Below are positions 14,579-23,194 of a DNA stretch of 35,164 nt, one piece after another. Each line of letters begins with the position of its first letter. Within the stretch, counting starts at the first letter, position 1. The notes beneath the pieces were generated by a model. It was not told the origin of the DNA. It ran no database searches and saw only the letters and a list, made by a program, of their open reading frames with translations. The DNA is from Pseudomonadota bacterium (GTDB lineage: Bacteria; Pseudomonadota; Alphaproteobacteria; HIMB59; GCA-002718135), in contig JAQBWI010000002.1 of NCBI GenBank assembly GCA_027625355.1, positions 1-35,164 on the forward strand, written 5' to 3'. A program made the position numbers and the translations under genes.

Positions 14579-15865
14579 ATGACAATTTCATATATCAAAA
14601 AAGCAAATAAAACTGCCTCTTCTGATGAGGTTGAAACGAGACAACGAGTTCAAGAAGTTCTCAATGAAATAGAATCTAAAAGAGACAAAGGTATTAAAGA
14701 AATTTCTCGCAAGTTTGATAAATATGAAGGTGATGTTATTGTTACCCAAGAAAAAATTGAAGAAGTAATAAAATCATTAGATCAAAAAGTAAAAGATGAT
14801 GTGCAGTTCTCCTATGATAGAGTTCGTAGTTTTGCAGAGCATCAACTAAAACATTTGAATAATGATTTTGAAGTTGAATTATCTCCAGGTCTTTTTGCTG
14901 GTCAAAAGTTAATACCTGTTAATAGTGTTGGTTGTTATGTTCCTGGTGGAAGATATAATAATATTGCCTCCGCTATAATGAGTATTACTACAGCAAAAGT
15001 TGCAGGTGTCAAAAATGTTATTGCTGCTAGTCCTCCAAAAGATGAAAATGGTGCTAATCGTATTATTATTTACACTGCAAATTTATGTGGAGCTGATGTC
15101 ATTATGAACTGTGGTGGTATTGGAGCGATTGGTGCTTTTGCTTATGGATGTTTTGGTAATCCAGAAGTTGATATGATTGTTGGTCCAGGAAATCAATACG
15201 TAGCAGAGGCAAAGAGAATTTTATATGGAAAAGTTGGAATTGATTTATTTGCAGGGCCAACAGAAATTGGCATTATTGCAGATCATACTGCTGATAAAGA
15301 AATGATTGCTGTTGATCTTGTTGGTCAAGCAGAGCACGGTCCAAATTCTCCAGCTTGGCTTTATACAACTGACAAAGAATTGTGTGATTATGTCATGAAG
15401 CGAGTTCCAGAATTAATCGCTGAACTACCTGAAACATCAAGAAATAACGCTGATGCTGCTTGGCGTGATTACGGTGAAGTTATTCTATGCGATACGAATG
15501 AAGAATTATGTGAGATCAGTGATAACTATGCTCCTGAACATTTAGAAGTTCAAGCTGAAAACTTAGATTGGTGGCTTGATAAACTAAAAAATTATGGATC
15601 ATTATTTTTAGGTGAAGAAACAACTGTTGCCTATGGTGATAAATGCTCTGGTACAAATCATATACTACCCACAAAAGGTGCTGCTAAATATACAGGCGGT
15701 TTATTTGTAGGTAAGTTTATTAAAACTGTTACTTTTCAACGCATGACCAAAGAATCAAACAAGGAAGTGGGCGCAGCCGCAGCAAGAATTTCAAGATTGG
15801 AAGGAATGGAAGCACATGCGCGAACAGGTGATGCTCGTTTAAGAAAATATGGTTTTCAAAATTAG
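14579..15865 (+). CDS. hpsN: HisD-family dehydrogenase, probably sulfopropanediol 3-dehydrogenase (HpsN-like)
   Basis: 428 residues of the histidinol-dehydrogenase family. Zinc ligands Q250, H253, D354 and H413 and the catalytic pair E320-H321 align with E. coli HisD Q259, H262, D360, H419, E326 and H327. The stretches AWRDYGEVILCDT, LDWWLDKLKNYGSLFLGEE and LEGMEAHARTGD match what I remember of HpsN, which oxidises (R)-2,3-dihydroxypropane-1-sulfonate (DHPS) with NAD+ to sulfolactate, more than true HisD. There are no other his genes here. A good ribosome-binding site (AGAGGA) precedes the ATG. It follows SnoaL paralogue C and overlaps convergent cysNC by 4 bp. Another polyol or amino-alcohol dehydrogenase of the same family remains possible. 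Confidence 0.72.
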   Translation: MTISYIKKANKTASSDEVETRQRVQEVLNEIESKRDKGIKEISRKFDKYEGDVIVTQEKIEEVIKSLDQKVKDDVQFSYDRVRSFAEHQLKHLNNDFEVELSPGLFAGQKLIPVNSVGCYVPGGRYNNIASAIMSITTAKVAGVKNVIAASPPKDENGANRIIIYTANLCGADVIMNCGGIGAIGAFAYGCFGNPEVDMIVGPGNQYVAEAKRILYGKVGIDLFAGPTEIGIIADHTADKEMIAVDLVGQAEHGPNSPAWLYTTDKELCDYVMKRVPELIAELPETSRNNADAAWRDYGEVILCDTNEELCEISDNYAPEHLEVQAENLDWWLDKLKNYGSLFLGEETTVAYGDKCSGTNHILPTKGAAKYTGGLFVGKFIKTVTFQRMTKESNKEVGAAAARISRLEGMEAHARTGDARLRKYGFQN

Positions 15866-17736
15866 ATAATTTTCTTTGATTGTAAAAAATTAATAATCTG
15901 ATCAGTTAACTCTTCCGCATTACTTGATGTAGTATCTAAAATAAGATCAGGATTTTCTGGCTCTTCATATAAAGAGTCTATACCTGTAAAGTTTTTTAAT
16001 TCACCTGCTCTTGCTTTTTTATAAAGTCCTTTTGGATCTCTCTTTTCACATTCTTCTAATGGTGTGTTTACAAAAATTTCAAAAAACTCATCTGAAGATA
16101 ATAAATCTCTAGCCATTTGTCTTTCTGATTTGAAAGGTGAAATAAATGAAACCAATGTTATTAATCCAGCATCAGCCATTAGCTTTGATACTTCTGCAAC
16201 ACGACGAATATTTTCTACCCTATCAGGGTCTGTGAAACCTAAATCCTTATTCAATCCATGACGAACGTTATCACCATCTAATAAATAAGTTCTCTTGCCT
16301 ATAGTGTGTAATTTTTGTTCTAAAATATTAGCAATTGTTGATTTACCAGAACCTGATAATCCGGTAAACCACACAACACATGGCTTTTGAGAATTTAACT
16401 CAGATCGAGTTTTCTTATTGATTGACATTTTGTGCCAAGAAATATTGCTAGATCGACGAAGAGCGTGATCAATCATGCCAACCCCAATTGTTTTATTATT
16501 ATAAGGATCAATTATAACAAAGCTTCCCAACTTTTGATTGTTAGAGTACGAACTAATAGCATGCGTTTTATTAATGGCGACTTTACAATAAGCAATATCA
16601 TTTAAATTTAGTTTTTTAGAGGCCACTTCTTCGTAAGAATTAACATTTATACTGTGCACTAAATCAGTTATTTTTCCATTAATGTAAGCGTTATTAAAAC
16701 GAAAAATATAATTTCTCTCAGGCAACATTGGCTCTTGATCCATCCAAATTAAATGGGAGGCAAACTGATCTGCCTTTATTATCTGATCATTTTTTTTTGA
16801 AAGAATAACATCTCCTCGTGAAATATCTAATTCGTCACTTAAAGTTAATGTAATTGCTTGTCCGGAGTATGCTTCACTTAATTCTCCTTTAGGTCCGTAG
16901 ATATTTTTCACTGAAGTTAGCGTATTACTGGATGCAGTGGTTATTAAATCACCTCTTGCAATTTTACCATCAGCTATCGTACCTGAATAACCTCTGAAAT
17001 TTGCACTTGATCTATTTACCCATTGGACTGGGAAACTTAATTCATTGTTTTGGCTTGAATCCAAAACATCGACTTTTTCTAATGTTTCAATTAATGTTAA
17101 TCCCTTATACCATTTCGTATTTTCAAAATTTGAAAATACATTATCCCCTTTTAAGGCTGACAATGGAATAAAATTTATAGATGTAAAAGTAAAATTTTTA
17201 ATTAATTCCTTATACTCATCAACAATTCTCTCAAAAATATTTTCTTTATAATTAACTAGATCCATCTTATTTATTGCAACTACAATATGTTTAATGCCCA
17301 AAAGATTAACAATAAAACTATGTCTTTTTGTTTGCTCTAATAATCCTTTTTCTGCATCTATTAATATTATCGCCACATCAGAATTTGAGGCTCCCGTTGC
17401 CATATTCCGTGTATATTGTTCGTGACCAGGTGTATCGGCAATGATAAATTTACAATTTGATGTTTCAAAATAACGATACGCTACATCTATAGTAATTCCC
17501 TGTTCCCGCTCTGCTTGTAAGCCATCAACAAGTAAAGCTAGATCAATTTCTTTACCTTGAGTTCCATATTTTTCACTTTCTATTTTTGTCTGATCTATCT
17601 GATCTAGAAAAATATTTTGAGAATCAAATAGCAATCTTCCTAATAAAGTAGATTTTCCATCATCAACCGAACCACAGGTTAAAATTTTAACTTGTTTTTT
17701 TTTATTTTGAGCTTGAAAGAATTTATTTAAATCCAC
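15862..17736 (-). CDS. cysNC: bifunctional sulfate adenylyltransferase large subunit / adenylylsulfate kinase
   Basis: 624 residues, the usual length of the CysN-CysC fusion. The N-terminal GTPase has G1 GSVDDGKS (22-29), G3 DTPGH (101-105) and G4 NKMD (156-159), followed by EF-Tu-like beta-barrel domains (about 230-435). The C-terminal APS kinase has P-loop GLSGSGKS (459-466) and DGDNVRHGLNKDLGF (487-501). With CysD it makes APS driven by GTP hydrolysis, then phosphorylates it to PAPS in the cytosol. The start is GTG, overlapping the cysD stop by 1 base (TAGTG), so coupled translation is likely. No PAPS reductase or sulfite reductase is encoded nearby. Confidence 0.95.
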   Translation of the reverse strand: MDLNKFFQAQNKKKQVKILTCGSVDDGKSTLLGRLLFDSQNIFLDQIDQTKIESEKYGTQGKEIDLALLVDGLQAEREQGITIDVAYRYFETSNCKFIIADTPGHEQYTRNMATGASNSDVAIILIDAEKGLLEQTKRHSFIVNLLGIKHIVVAINKMDLVNYKENIFERIVDEYKELIKNFTFTSINFIPLSALKGDNVFSNFENTKWYKGLTLIETLEKVDVLDSSQNNELSFPVQWVNRSSANFRGYSGTIADGKIARGDLITTASSNTLTSVKNIYGPKGELSEAYSGQAITLTLSDELDISRGDVILSKKNDQIIKADQFASHLIWMDQEPMLPERNYIFRFNNAYINGKITDLVHSINVNSYEEVASKKLNLNDIAYCKVAINKTHAISSYSNNQKLGSFVIIDPYNNKTIGVGMIDHALRRSSNISWHKMSINKKTRSELNSQKPCVVWFTGLSGSGKSTIANILEQKLHTIGKRTYLLDGDNVRHGLNKDLGFTDPDRVENIRRVAEVSKLMADAGLITLVSFISPFKSERQMARDLLSSDEFFEIFVNTPLEECEKRDPKGLYKKARAGELKNFTGIDSLYEEPENPDLILDTTSSNAEELTDQIINFLQSKKII

Positions 17737-18635
17737 TAAAAGTAACCCTCTTGTTTCTTTTTTTCCATTGAGCCAATTTGATCTTTGTCAATTGCCCTGC
17801 CTTCTCTTTCAGAATTTTTACTTTTAATTAACTCTAAAATAATCTCTTCAACTGATTTTGCACTAGACTCAATTGCACCAGTTAGAGGATAACATCCTAA
17901 AGTTCTAAAGCGAACTAACTTATTCTCAATAGTTTCATGTTCTTTGACATCCAATCTTTTATCATCAACCATAAGAAGAAGATTATCTCTTTCAATAACT
18001 GGGCGAATAGCAGCTAAATATAAAGGAACAATTTCAATTTTTTCTTCATAGATATATTGCCATACATCTAATTCAGTCCAATTTGATAAAGGGAAAACTC
18101 TTACACTCTCTCCTTTGTCTATTTTTGTATTATATAAGTTCCATAACTCTGGTCTTTGGTTTTTTGGATCCCAATGATGATGCTGATCTCGAAAAGAAAA
18201 AATTCTTTCTTTAGCTCTTGATTTTTCTTCATCTCTTCTAGCGCCACCAAATGCTGCGTCAAACTTATATTTGTTCAAAGCCTGTTTAAGCGCTTGCGTC
18301 TTCATAACATCGGTGTGAAGTTTTGATCCATGTGTAATTGGACCAATATTATTTTTTACTCCTTCATTATTTATATGAACTAATAAATCTAAATCATATT
18401 TTTTTTTGATTACATCACGAAACTTAATCATTTCTTTAAACTTCCATGTTGTATCTACATGTAATAATTTAAATGGAAGTTTTCCTGGTAAAAATGCCTT
18501 TAATGCTAAATGAAGCATAACAGCAGAGTCCTTACCAATAGAGTATAACATAACAGGATTTTCAAATTCTGATGCTACCTCTCGAATTATATGTATGCTC
18601 TCAGATTCTAATTTTTCCAGATGTGATAAATTCAT
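17736..18635 (-). CDS. cysD: sulfate adenylyltransferase subunit 2
   Basis: 299 residues, close to the standard 302. The PP-loop motif SIGKDSAVMLHLALKAF is near 32-48, and the family patterns AFGGARRDEEKSRAKERIFS and VFPLSNWTELDVWQYI are present. It adenylylates sulfate with ATP to give APS and pyrophosphate, coupled to the GTPase CysN. Middle gene of cysQ-cysD-cysNC: 6 bases after cysQ and 1-base overlap with cysNC. Regulation is not evident from the sequence. Confidence 0.95.
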   Translation of the reverse strand: MNLSHLEKLESESIHIIREVASEFENPVMLYSIGKDSAVMLHLALKAFLPGKLPFKLLHVDTTWKFKEMIKFRDVIKKKYDLDLLVHINNEGVKNNIGPITHGSKLHTDVMKTQALKQALNKYKFDAAFGGARRDEEKSRAKERIFSFRDQHHHWDPKNQRPELWNLYNTKIDKGESVRVFPLSNWTELDVWQYIYEEKIEIVPLYLAAIRPVIERDNLLLMVDDKRLDVKEHETIENKLVRFRTLGCYPLTGAIESSAKSVEEIILELIKSKNSEREGRAIDKDQIGSMEKKKQEGYF

Positions 18636-18641
18636 AGCTCT

Positions 18642-19433
18642 TTATAGTTTATAGTTTCCTATAGCATAAAATTGAGGATTGAGCAGATCCACTTTTGAGT
18701 TATAATTTATCTCATTATTTTCAAATGTACTAACTCTACCTCCAGCCTCATCAACAATGATATGACCGGCAGCAATATCCCATTCTGAAGTTGGACCAAA
18801 GCGAGGGTAAATATCTGCAACACCCTCAGCAATTAAGCAAAATTTTAAAGAACTTCCTGCTTGAACAATTACTGGATTAGGAAAATTTTTATTTACCCAA
18901 CTATCAAAATCTTGATTTGAATGCGATCGACTACCAATAATTCTTTTTATACTTGAATGGTTAGATACAAATATTTTCTTTGCTTCTTTTAAGTCAATTA
19001 ATTTAGAACTAGAATTAATTTTGAACGATCCATAATTTTTCTGTGCAAAATATAAGTCAGATTTAACAGGAGTATAAATAACTCCTAAAATTGATTTATT
19101 ATTTTCAATCAAAGCAATATTGACAGTAAATTCTCCATTTTTTTTTATAAATTCTTTTGTTCCATCTAATGGATCAACTAACCAGTATGTAGTCCAATTT
19201 TTTCGTTGATTCCATTCCACAAGTGACTCTTCACTTAAAATTGGAATAGTTCTGTCTAACTCATGTAAAGCATTAAGGATCATTTTATTAGAAGCTAAAT
19301 CAGCTTTTGTTAAAGGAGAGGAGTCATCTTTATGTGTAACTTCAATATCATCGTTATAGTATTTAAGAATTTCTTCTCCAGCTTGTATTGCAATATTACA
19401 AACCTTAAGCAACAAATTATTATTCTCAATCAT
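18642..19433 (-). CDS. cysQ: 3'(2'),5'-bisphosphate nucleotidase (PAP phosphatase)
   Basis: 263-residue inositol-monophosphatase-fold enzyme. Metal-binding motifs are the EES of ILSEESLVEW (near 67-73), WLVDPLDGTKEF (about 83-94) and EWDIAAGHIIVDEAGG near the C-terminus, all typical of CysQ. It hydrolyses PAP (and PAPS) to AMP (and APS), removing the toxic by-product of PAPS-using enzymes. It is first in the cysQ-cysD-cysNC operon, which fits a PAPS-turnover role. It diverges from the Rieske gene across 47 bp. Confidence 0.92.
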   Translation of the reverse strand: MIENNNLLLKVCNIAIQAGEEILKYYNDDIEVTHKDDSSPLTKADLASNKMILNALHELDRTIPILSEESLVEWNQRKNWTTYWLVDPLDGTKEFIKKNGEFTVNIALIENNKSILGVIYTPVKSDLYFAQKNYGSFKINSSSKLIDLKEAKKIFVSNHSSIKRIIGSRSHSNQDFDSWVNKNFPNPVIVQAGSSLKFCLIAEGVADIYPRFGPTSEWDIAAGHIIVDEAGGRVSTFENNEINYNSKVDLLNPQFYAIGNYKL

Positions 19434-19462
19434 TTTAATTTGACTTTTATAGAACCTAAATT

Positions 19463-19480
19463 AGTGTTTTATAGATTTTT
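19463..19480 (+). promoter_or_regulatory. possible leaderless promoter of the Rieske oxygenase gene
   Basis: TATAGA (19470-19475) ends 5 bases before the ATG, and no Shine-Dalgarno is visible, consistent with transcription starting at or next to the start codon. A TTGACT at 19440-19445 is too far away (24 bp) to be its standard -35. Weak, by-eye prediction. Confidence 0.25.
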
Positions 19481-20680
19481 ATGGAAAAAGAAATTTATAA
19501 AATTATTGATAAAGAAAAGTTGAACATTGTTAATGATACAATAGAAAACGCCCACGGACTACCAAATGAATGTTATTTAAGTGGACCTTATAATAACATT
19601 GAGCGCAAGAAGATATTTGAAGACAAGTGGGTTACAATTGGCGTAGCAAGTTCTGTACCAAATCCAGGAGATACAAAGCCGTTTGATTTATTGGGGATTC
19701 CACTAATCATAATAAGAGATAAAAAACATAAAGTTCGCGTTTTTCATAATGTGTGCAGTCACCGAGGATATAAATTAGTTCAAGAAACTTGTTCACTTAA
19801 ACATGTTTTAAGATGTCCGTATCACTCATGGTCATATGACTTTGAGGGTAATTTAGTTGCCACACCTCATTTAGGAGGAATTAACAAACATGAACATGAT
19901 GATTTTGATAAATCTAAAAGCAGCCTTAAGGAAGTGCGAACATCTATTTGGTTGGATTTAATAATGGTTAATATTTCAGAAAATGAATTACCTTTTACAG
20001 AGTACATTAAGCCTCTAGAAGACAGATGGTCTGCATTTTGGACTAAAGAAGATCAAAAATTAATTGTTCACGCTGAAGATTATGGCTATTTTAATTTAGA
20101 GGCAAAATGCAATTGGAAGTTTGCAATAGAAAATTATTGTGAAAGTTATCACTTACCTTTTGTTCACCCTGGCTTGAATGCCTATTCAAAAATTGATGAT
20201 CATTATCATATTCAGGGATTACCTAATCGTTTCGCAGGTCAAGGCACACTTGTGTATAATCCTAAGTTTGAAAATAATGAAAAATTTCCGACTTTTCCTG
20301 GGTGGTCCAAAGAAAAAGAAGAACACGCTGAGTATGTAGCGTTATTTCCAAATGTTATGCTAGGTATTCACAAAGATCACTATTATGCTTACTGGTTAGA
20401 GCCTATTTCACATGATTTCACAAAAGAGCATATGGAAATTTATTACGTTGGTGAAGAAGCAGCGCTAAGTGATACTTTTAAATCACTAAGAAAACAAAAT
20501 TATGAACAATGGTATAGTATTCAAACAGAAGATTTAAATATTATTGAAGGGATGCAAGAAGGAAGAAATTCTCCTGCTTATAATGGTGGGAACTTTTCAC
20601 CAGTCTTGGATAATCCAACACATCACTTTAATAAATGGATTGCTAATTCATTAACTGATAATGAATTTTCTACTACATAA
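19481..20680 (+). CDS. Rieske non-haem iron oxygenase alpha subunit, quaternary-amine (betaine/carnitine) type
   Basis: 399 residues. The Rieske [2Fe-2S] ligands are C92-x-H94 (VCSHRG) and C112-x2-H115 (CPYHSW). The mononuclear iron site is in ENYCESYHLPFVHP, with H224 and H229 and probably D351 (QTEDLN). The residue three before the first His, usually a bridging Asp, is Glu221; Glu at this place is known in carnitine oxygenase CntA and relatives. The protein should hydroxylate an N-methyl or adjacent carbon of a quaternary amine, releasing an aldehyde. The downstream DgcA-like gene supports demethylation of glycine betaine or a similar betaine such as stachydrine. No dedicated reductase gene is in the window. 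Confidence 0.85.
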   Translation: MEKEIYKIIDKEKLNIVNDTIENAHGLPNECYLSGPYNNIERKKIFEDKWVTIGVASSVPNPGDTKPFDLLGIPLIIIRDKKHKVRVFHNVCSHRGYKLVQETCSLKHVLRCPYHSWSYDFEGNLVATPHLGGINKHEHDDFDKSKSSLKEVRTSIWLDLIMVNISENELPFTEYIKPLEDRWSAFWTKEDQKLIVHAEDYGYFNLEAKCNWKFAIENYCESYHLPFVHPGLNAYSKIDDHYHIQGLPNRFAGQGTLVYNPKFENNEKFPTFPGWSKEKEEHAEYVALFPNVMLGIHKDHYYAYWLEPISHDFTKEHMEIYYVGEEAALSDTFKSLRKQNYEQWYSIQTEDLNIIEGMQEGRNSPAYNGGNFSPVLDNPTHHFNKWIANSLTDNEFSTT

Positions 20681-20687
20681 AATATAA

Positions 20688-22727
20688 ATGGCAGATCCTT
20701 TATTACAATCTTTTCAACTCAAACATTTACATTTAAAAAACCGTATTATCACCACCAGTCATGAACCAGCTTACAATGAAGATGGATTTCCAAAAGATAG
20801 ATATATCGCTTATCATTTAGAAAGAGCAAAAGGGGGAATAGCAATGACAATGACTGCAGGATCAGCAGTCGTATCAAAAGACAGCCCACCTTCCTTTGAT
20901 AACATTCATGCGTATAAAGATGAAGTAGTTCCATGGATTAAAAAACTTACAGATACTATCCATGATCACGATTGTAAGATTATGATTCAATTAACACATC
21001 TTGGAAGAAGAACTTCATGGAGCAAAGGAGATTGGTTACCTTCACTATCATCAGGTAAACATAGAGAACCAGCCCATAAAGCTTTTCCAAAAGTAATGGA
21101 GAGCTGGGATATCGAGAGGATTATAAAAGAATACGGTGATGCAGCAGCAAGAATGAAAGAAGGAGGAATGGATGGTGTTGAACTTGAAGGGCAAGGCCAT
21201 TTAATAGGTCAATTTCTATCTCCTCTAACTAATGAATTAAGTACAGAGTATGGCGGTAGTCTAGAAAATAGATTACGATTTACAATTGATGTGCTGTCTG
21301 ACATTAGAAAAAAAGTTGGTCAGGATTTTATTGTAGGAATAAGATGTGTATTTGATGAAGTGGAAGAAGGCGGCATTACTAAATCACAAGGTTTAAAAAT
21401 TGCAAAAATCTTATCTGACTCAGGCTTGGTAGATTATCTAAATGTCAATAAAGGCAGAATTCATACTGATCCAATATTAACAAAACATATACCTATACAA
21501 GGAATGAAAAGTGCTCCCCATCTTGAGTTTGCAGGTGAAATAAAAAAGGAAATACAATTACCAATATTTCATGCTTCAAAAATTTCTGATGTAGCTACTG
21601 CGAGGTATGCAATTTCAAATGGGTTAGTTGATATGATAGGAATGACTAGAGGTCATTTAGCAGATCCACATATAGTTACTAAAATAAAAGAAAAAAGAGA
21701 AGAAGATATTAGACCTTGCGTTGGGGCTACTTATTGTTTGGATAGAATATATCAAGGTGAAGAAGCATTATGTATACATAACGCTGCTACAGGAAGAGAA
21801 TTAAAGTTTCCAAATATTATATCTCCTTCAACAGTCAAAAAGAAAATTGTAGTTGTTGGTGCTGGACCAGCTGGACTTGAAGCAGCAAGAATAGCTGGAG
21901 AAAGAGGTCATGAGGTTATCGTTTTTGAAGCAGCTCGAGATCCTGGTGGTCAGATAAGATTATGTGCAAAATCTGAGAGACGAAGAGATATGCTTGGTAT
22001 TATTGATTGGCGAATGCAACAATGCGCTAAAAATGTTAAATTTAATTTTAATGTAGTTGCAGAAAGTCAAGATGTTATTGGTGAAAAACCTCACACGGTT
22101 ATTATTGCAACGGGAGGAATGCCTAACCTTGAACTTTTTGAAACAAAGAAAGATTTAGAAAATGTCTATACAAGTTGGGATATAATTTCTGGAGATATTA
22201 AATTAAGTGACAATATTTTAATTTACGATGAAGCAGGAGATCACACTGGAATGCAATCAGCTGAAATTGCAATAAAAGAAGGTTCAACTGTTGAATTCAT
22301 GACACCAGATAGATTAATTTCCTCTGAAATAATGGGGATGAATTTAACTCCTTATTTAAAAAATCTTCAAGATAAAAAAATTACATATTCTATTGCTAAA
22401 AGATTATTAGACGTATCAATTAAAGGTAATAAATTAAATGCTTTAATTGGATCTGACTATGATGAGAACTTTAAATATAATTCATCGTATGATCAGGTTT
22501 TTTTAAACTACGGAATTAAACCATTGGATGAATTGTACTTCAGCCTAGTTCCTTTCTCCAAAAACAAAGGAGAGGTTGATTACAATAAATTTATTAATGG
22601 CGATGAACAAGATATAATAAAAATTGATAACAATAAATTTAATTTATTTAGGATAGGTGATGCAGTTTCTTCTAGAAATATACATGCAGCAATATACGAT
22701 GCTTTAAGATTAGTTATTAACTTATAA
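20688..22727 (+). CDS. DgcA-like / trimethylamine-dehydrogenase-type FMN/Fe-S/FAD oxidoreductase
   Basis: 679 residues with the TMADH layout: an old-yellow-enzyme barrel (about 1-335), an iron-sulfur motif at 344-362, then a nucleotide-binding region with GAGPAGLEAARIA (391-403). The cluster motif is C344-x2-A347-x2-C350-x11-C362 (RPCVGATYC...LCIHNAATG), with Ala where TMADH has its second Cys. As far as I recall, DgcA, needed for dimethylglycine demethylation, also has Ala there, so this is likely a subfamily trait and not decay. It starts 7 bases after the Rieske gene, forming an operon in which the Rieske enzyme and this one would remove successive methyl groups. DgcB and electron-transfer proteins are absent nearby. 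The exact substrate is inferred. Confidence 0.82.
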   Translation: MADPLLQSFQLKHLHLKNRIITTSHEPAYNEDGFPKDRYIAYHLERAKGGIAMTMTAGSAVVSKDSPPSFDNIHAYKDEVVPWIKKLTDTIHDHDCKIMIQLTHLGRRTSWSKGDWLPSLSSGKHREPAHKAFPKVMESWDIERIIKEYGDAAARMKEGGMDGVELEGQGHLIGQFLSPLTNELSTEYGGSLENRLRFTIDVLSDIRKKVGQDFIVGIRCVFDEVEEGGITKSQGLKIAKILSDSGLVDYLNVNKGRIHTDPILTKHIPIQGMKSAPHLEFAGEIKKEIQLPIFHASKISDVATARYAISNGLVDMIGMTRGHLADPHIVTKIKEKREEDIRPCVGATYCLDRIYQGEEALCIHNAATGRELKFPNIISPSTVKKKIVVVGAGPAGLEAARIAGERGHEVIVFEAARDPGGQIRLCAKSERRRDMLGIIDWRMQQCAKNVKFNFNVVAESQDVIGEKPHTVIIATGGMPNLELFETKKDLENVYTSWDIISGDIKLSDNILIYDEAGDHTGMQSAEIAIKEGSTVEFMTPDRLISSEIMGMNLTPYLKNLQDKKITYSIAKRLLDVSIKGNKLNALIGSDYDENFKYNSSYDQVFLNYGIKPLDELYFSLVPFSKNKGEVDYNKFINGDEQDIIKIDNNKFNLFRIGDAVSSRNIHAAIYDALRLVINL

Positions 22728-22747
22728 AAAGTTAAATTTTATCCAAG

Positions 22748-22776
22748 GTGACAAAGTAATTATTATTGATTATAAT
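22748..22776 (+). promoter_or_regulatory. probable sigma70-type promoter for the CMD-family gene
   Basis: GTGACA (22748-22753), a 17-bp spacer and a consensus TATAAT (22771-22776), the best promoter match noticed in the window. It lies in the 82-bp gap after the DgcA-like gene and would give a leader of about 27 bases before the ATG at 22810. So the CMD-family gene can be transcribed independently of the Rieske operon. Confidence 0.6.
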
Positions 22777-22809
22777 TCACGTAAAATAGAAGGGGAAAGA
22801 AGAGAAAAA

Positions 22810-23187
22810 ATGGATGAGGAATTATTTAAAAAAGGATTAGAAAAAAGAAAAGCAACGTTGGGAAAAGAGTACGTTGAAAAAAATTTAGAACAAGCAGATG
22901 ATTTCACGCTCCCTTTTCAAAAAGCAATGACAGAATGGTGCTGGGGTTTTGGCTGGGGTGATGATGTAATTGATATGAAAACACGATCAATGATGAACCT
23001 TTCTATGATTGGTGCTTTAGGTAAAATGCAAGAATGGGAAATACATTGCAGAGGAGCAATAACTAACGGAGTTTCAAAAGAAGAAATTCGTGCGATAATT
23101 CATGTGATTGGAATCTATTGTGGGGTACCTCAAGCATTAGAATGTTTTAGAGTTGCAAAAAAAGTTTTAGAAGAACAAAACCTCTAA
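22810..23187 (+). CDS. carboxymuconolactone decarboxylase (CMD/AhpD) family protein
   Basis: 125 residues of the PcaC-like CMD fold. Family-typical patterns are seen: SMMNLSMIGALGKMQEWEIH (the conserved mid helix ending in His), CRGAITNGVSKEEIRAIIHV and ALECFRVAKKVLEE. AhpD's CxxC active site is missing, so peroxiredoxin-reducing activity is not expected. Many small CMD proteins of this type accompany catabolic operons with unproven functions (decarboxylation, isomerisation or hydrolysis). It follows the Rieske/DgcA-like operon but has its own promoter. It ends 7 bp from the convergent exchanger gene. True 4-carboxymuconolactone decarboxylase is unlikely, as no other aromatic-degradation gene is present. 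Confidence 0.8.
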   Translation: MDEELFKKGLEKRKATLGKEYVEKNLEQADDFTLPFQKAMTEWCWGFGWGDDVIDMKTRSMMNLSMIGALGKMQEWEIHCRGAITNGVSKEEIRAIIHVIGIYCGVPQALECFRVAKKVLEEQNL

Positions 23188-23194
23188 AATATTT

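Noticed and set aside
14579..15865. Calling the HisD-family gene plain histidinol dehydrogenase (histidine biosynthesis)
   Set aside because: All HisD active-site residues are there, but so are they in HpsN. The local motifs, the lack of other his genes and the catabolic regulon context favour an HpsN-like role.
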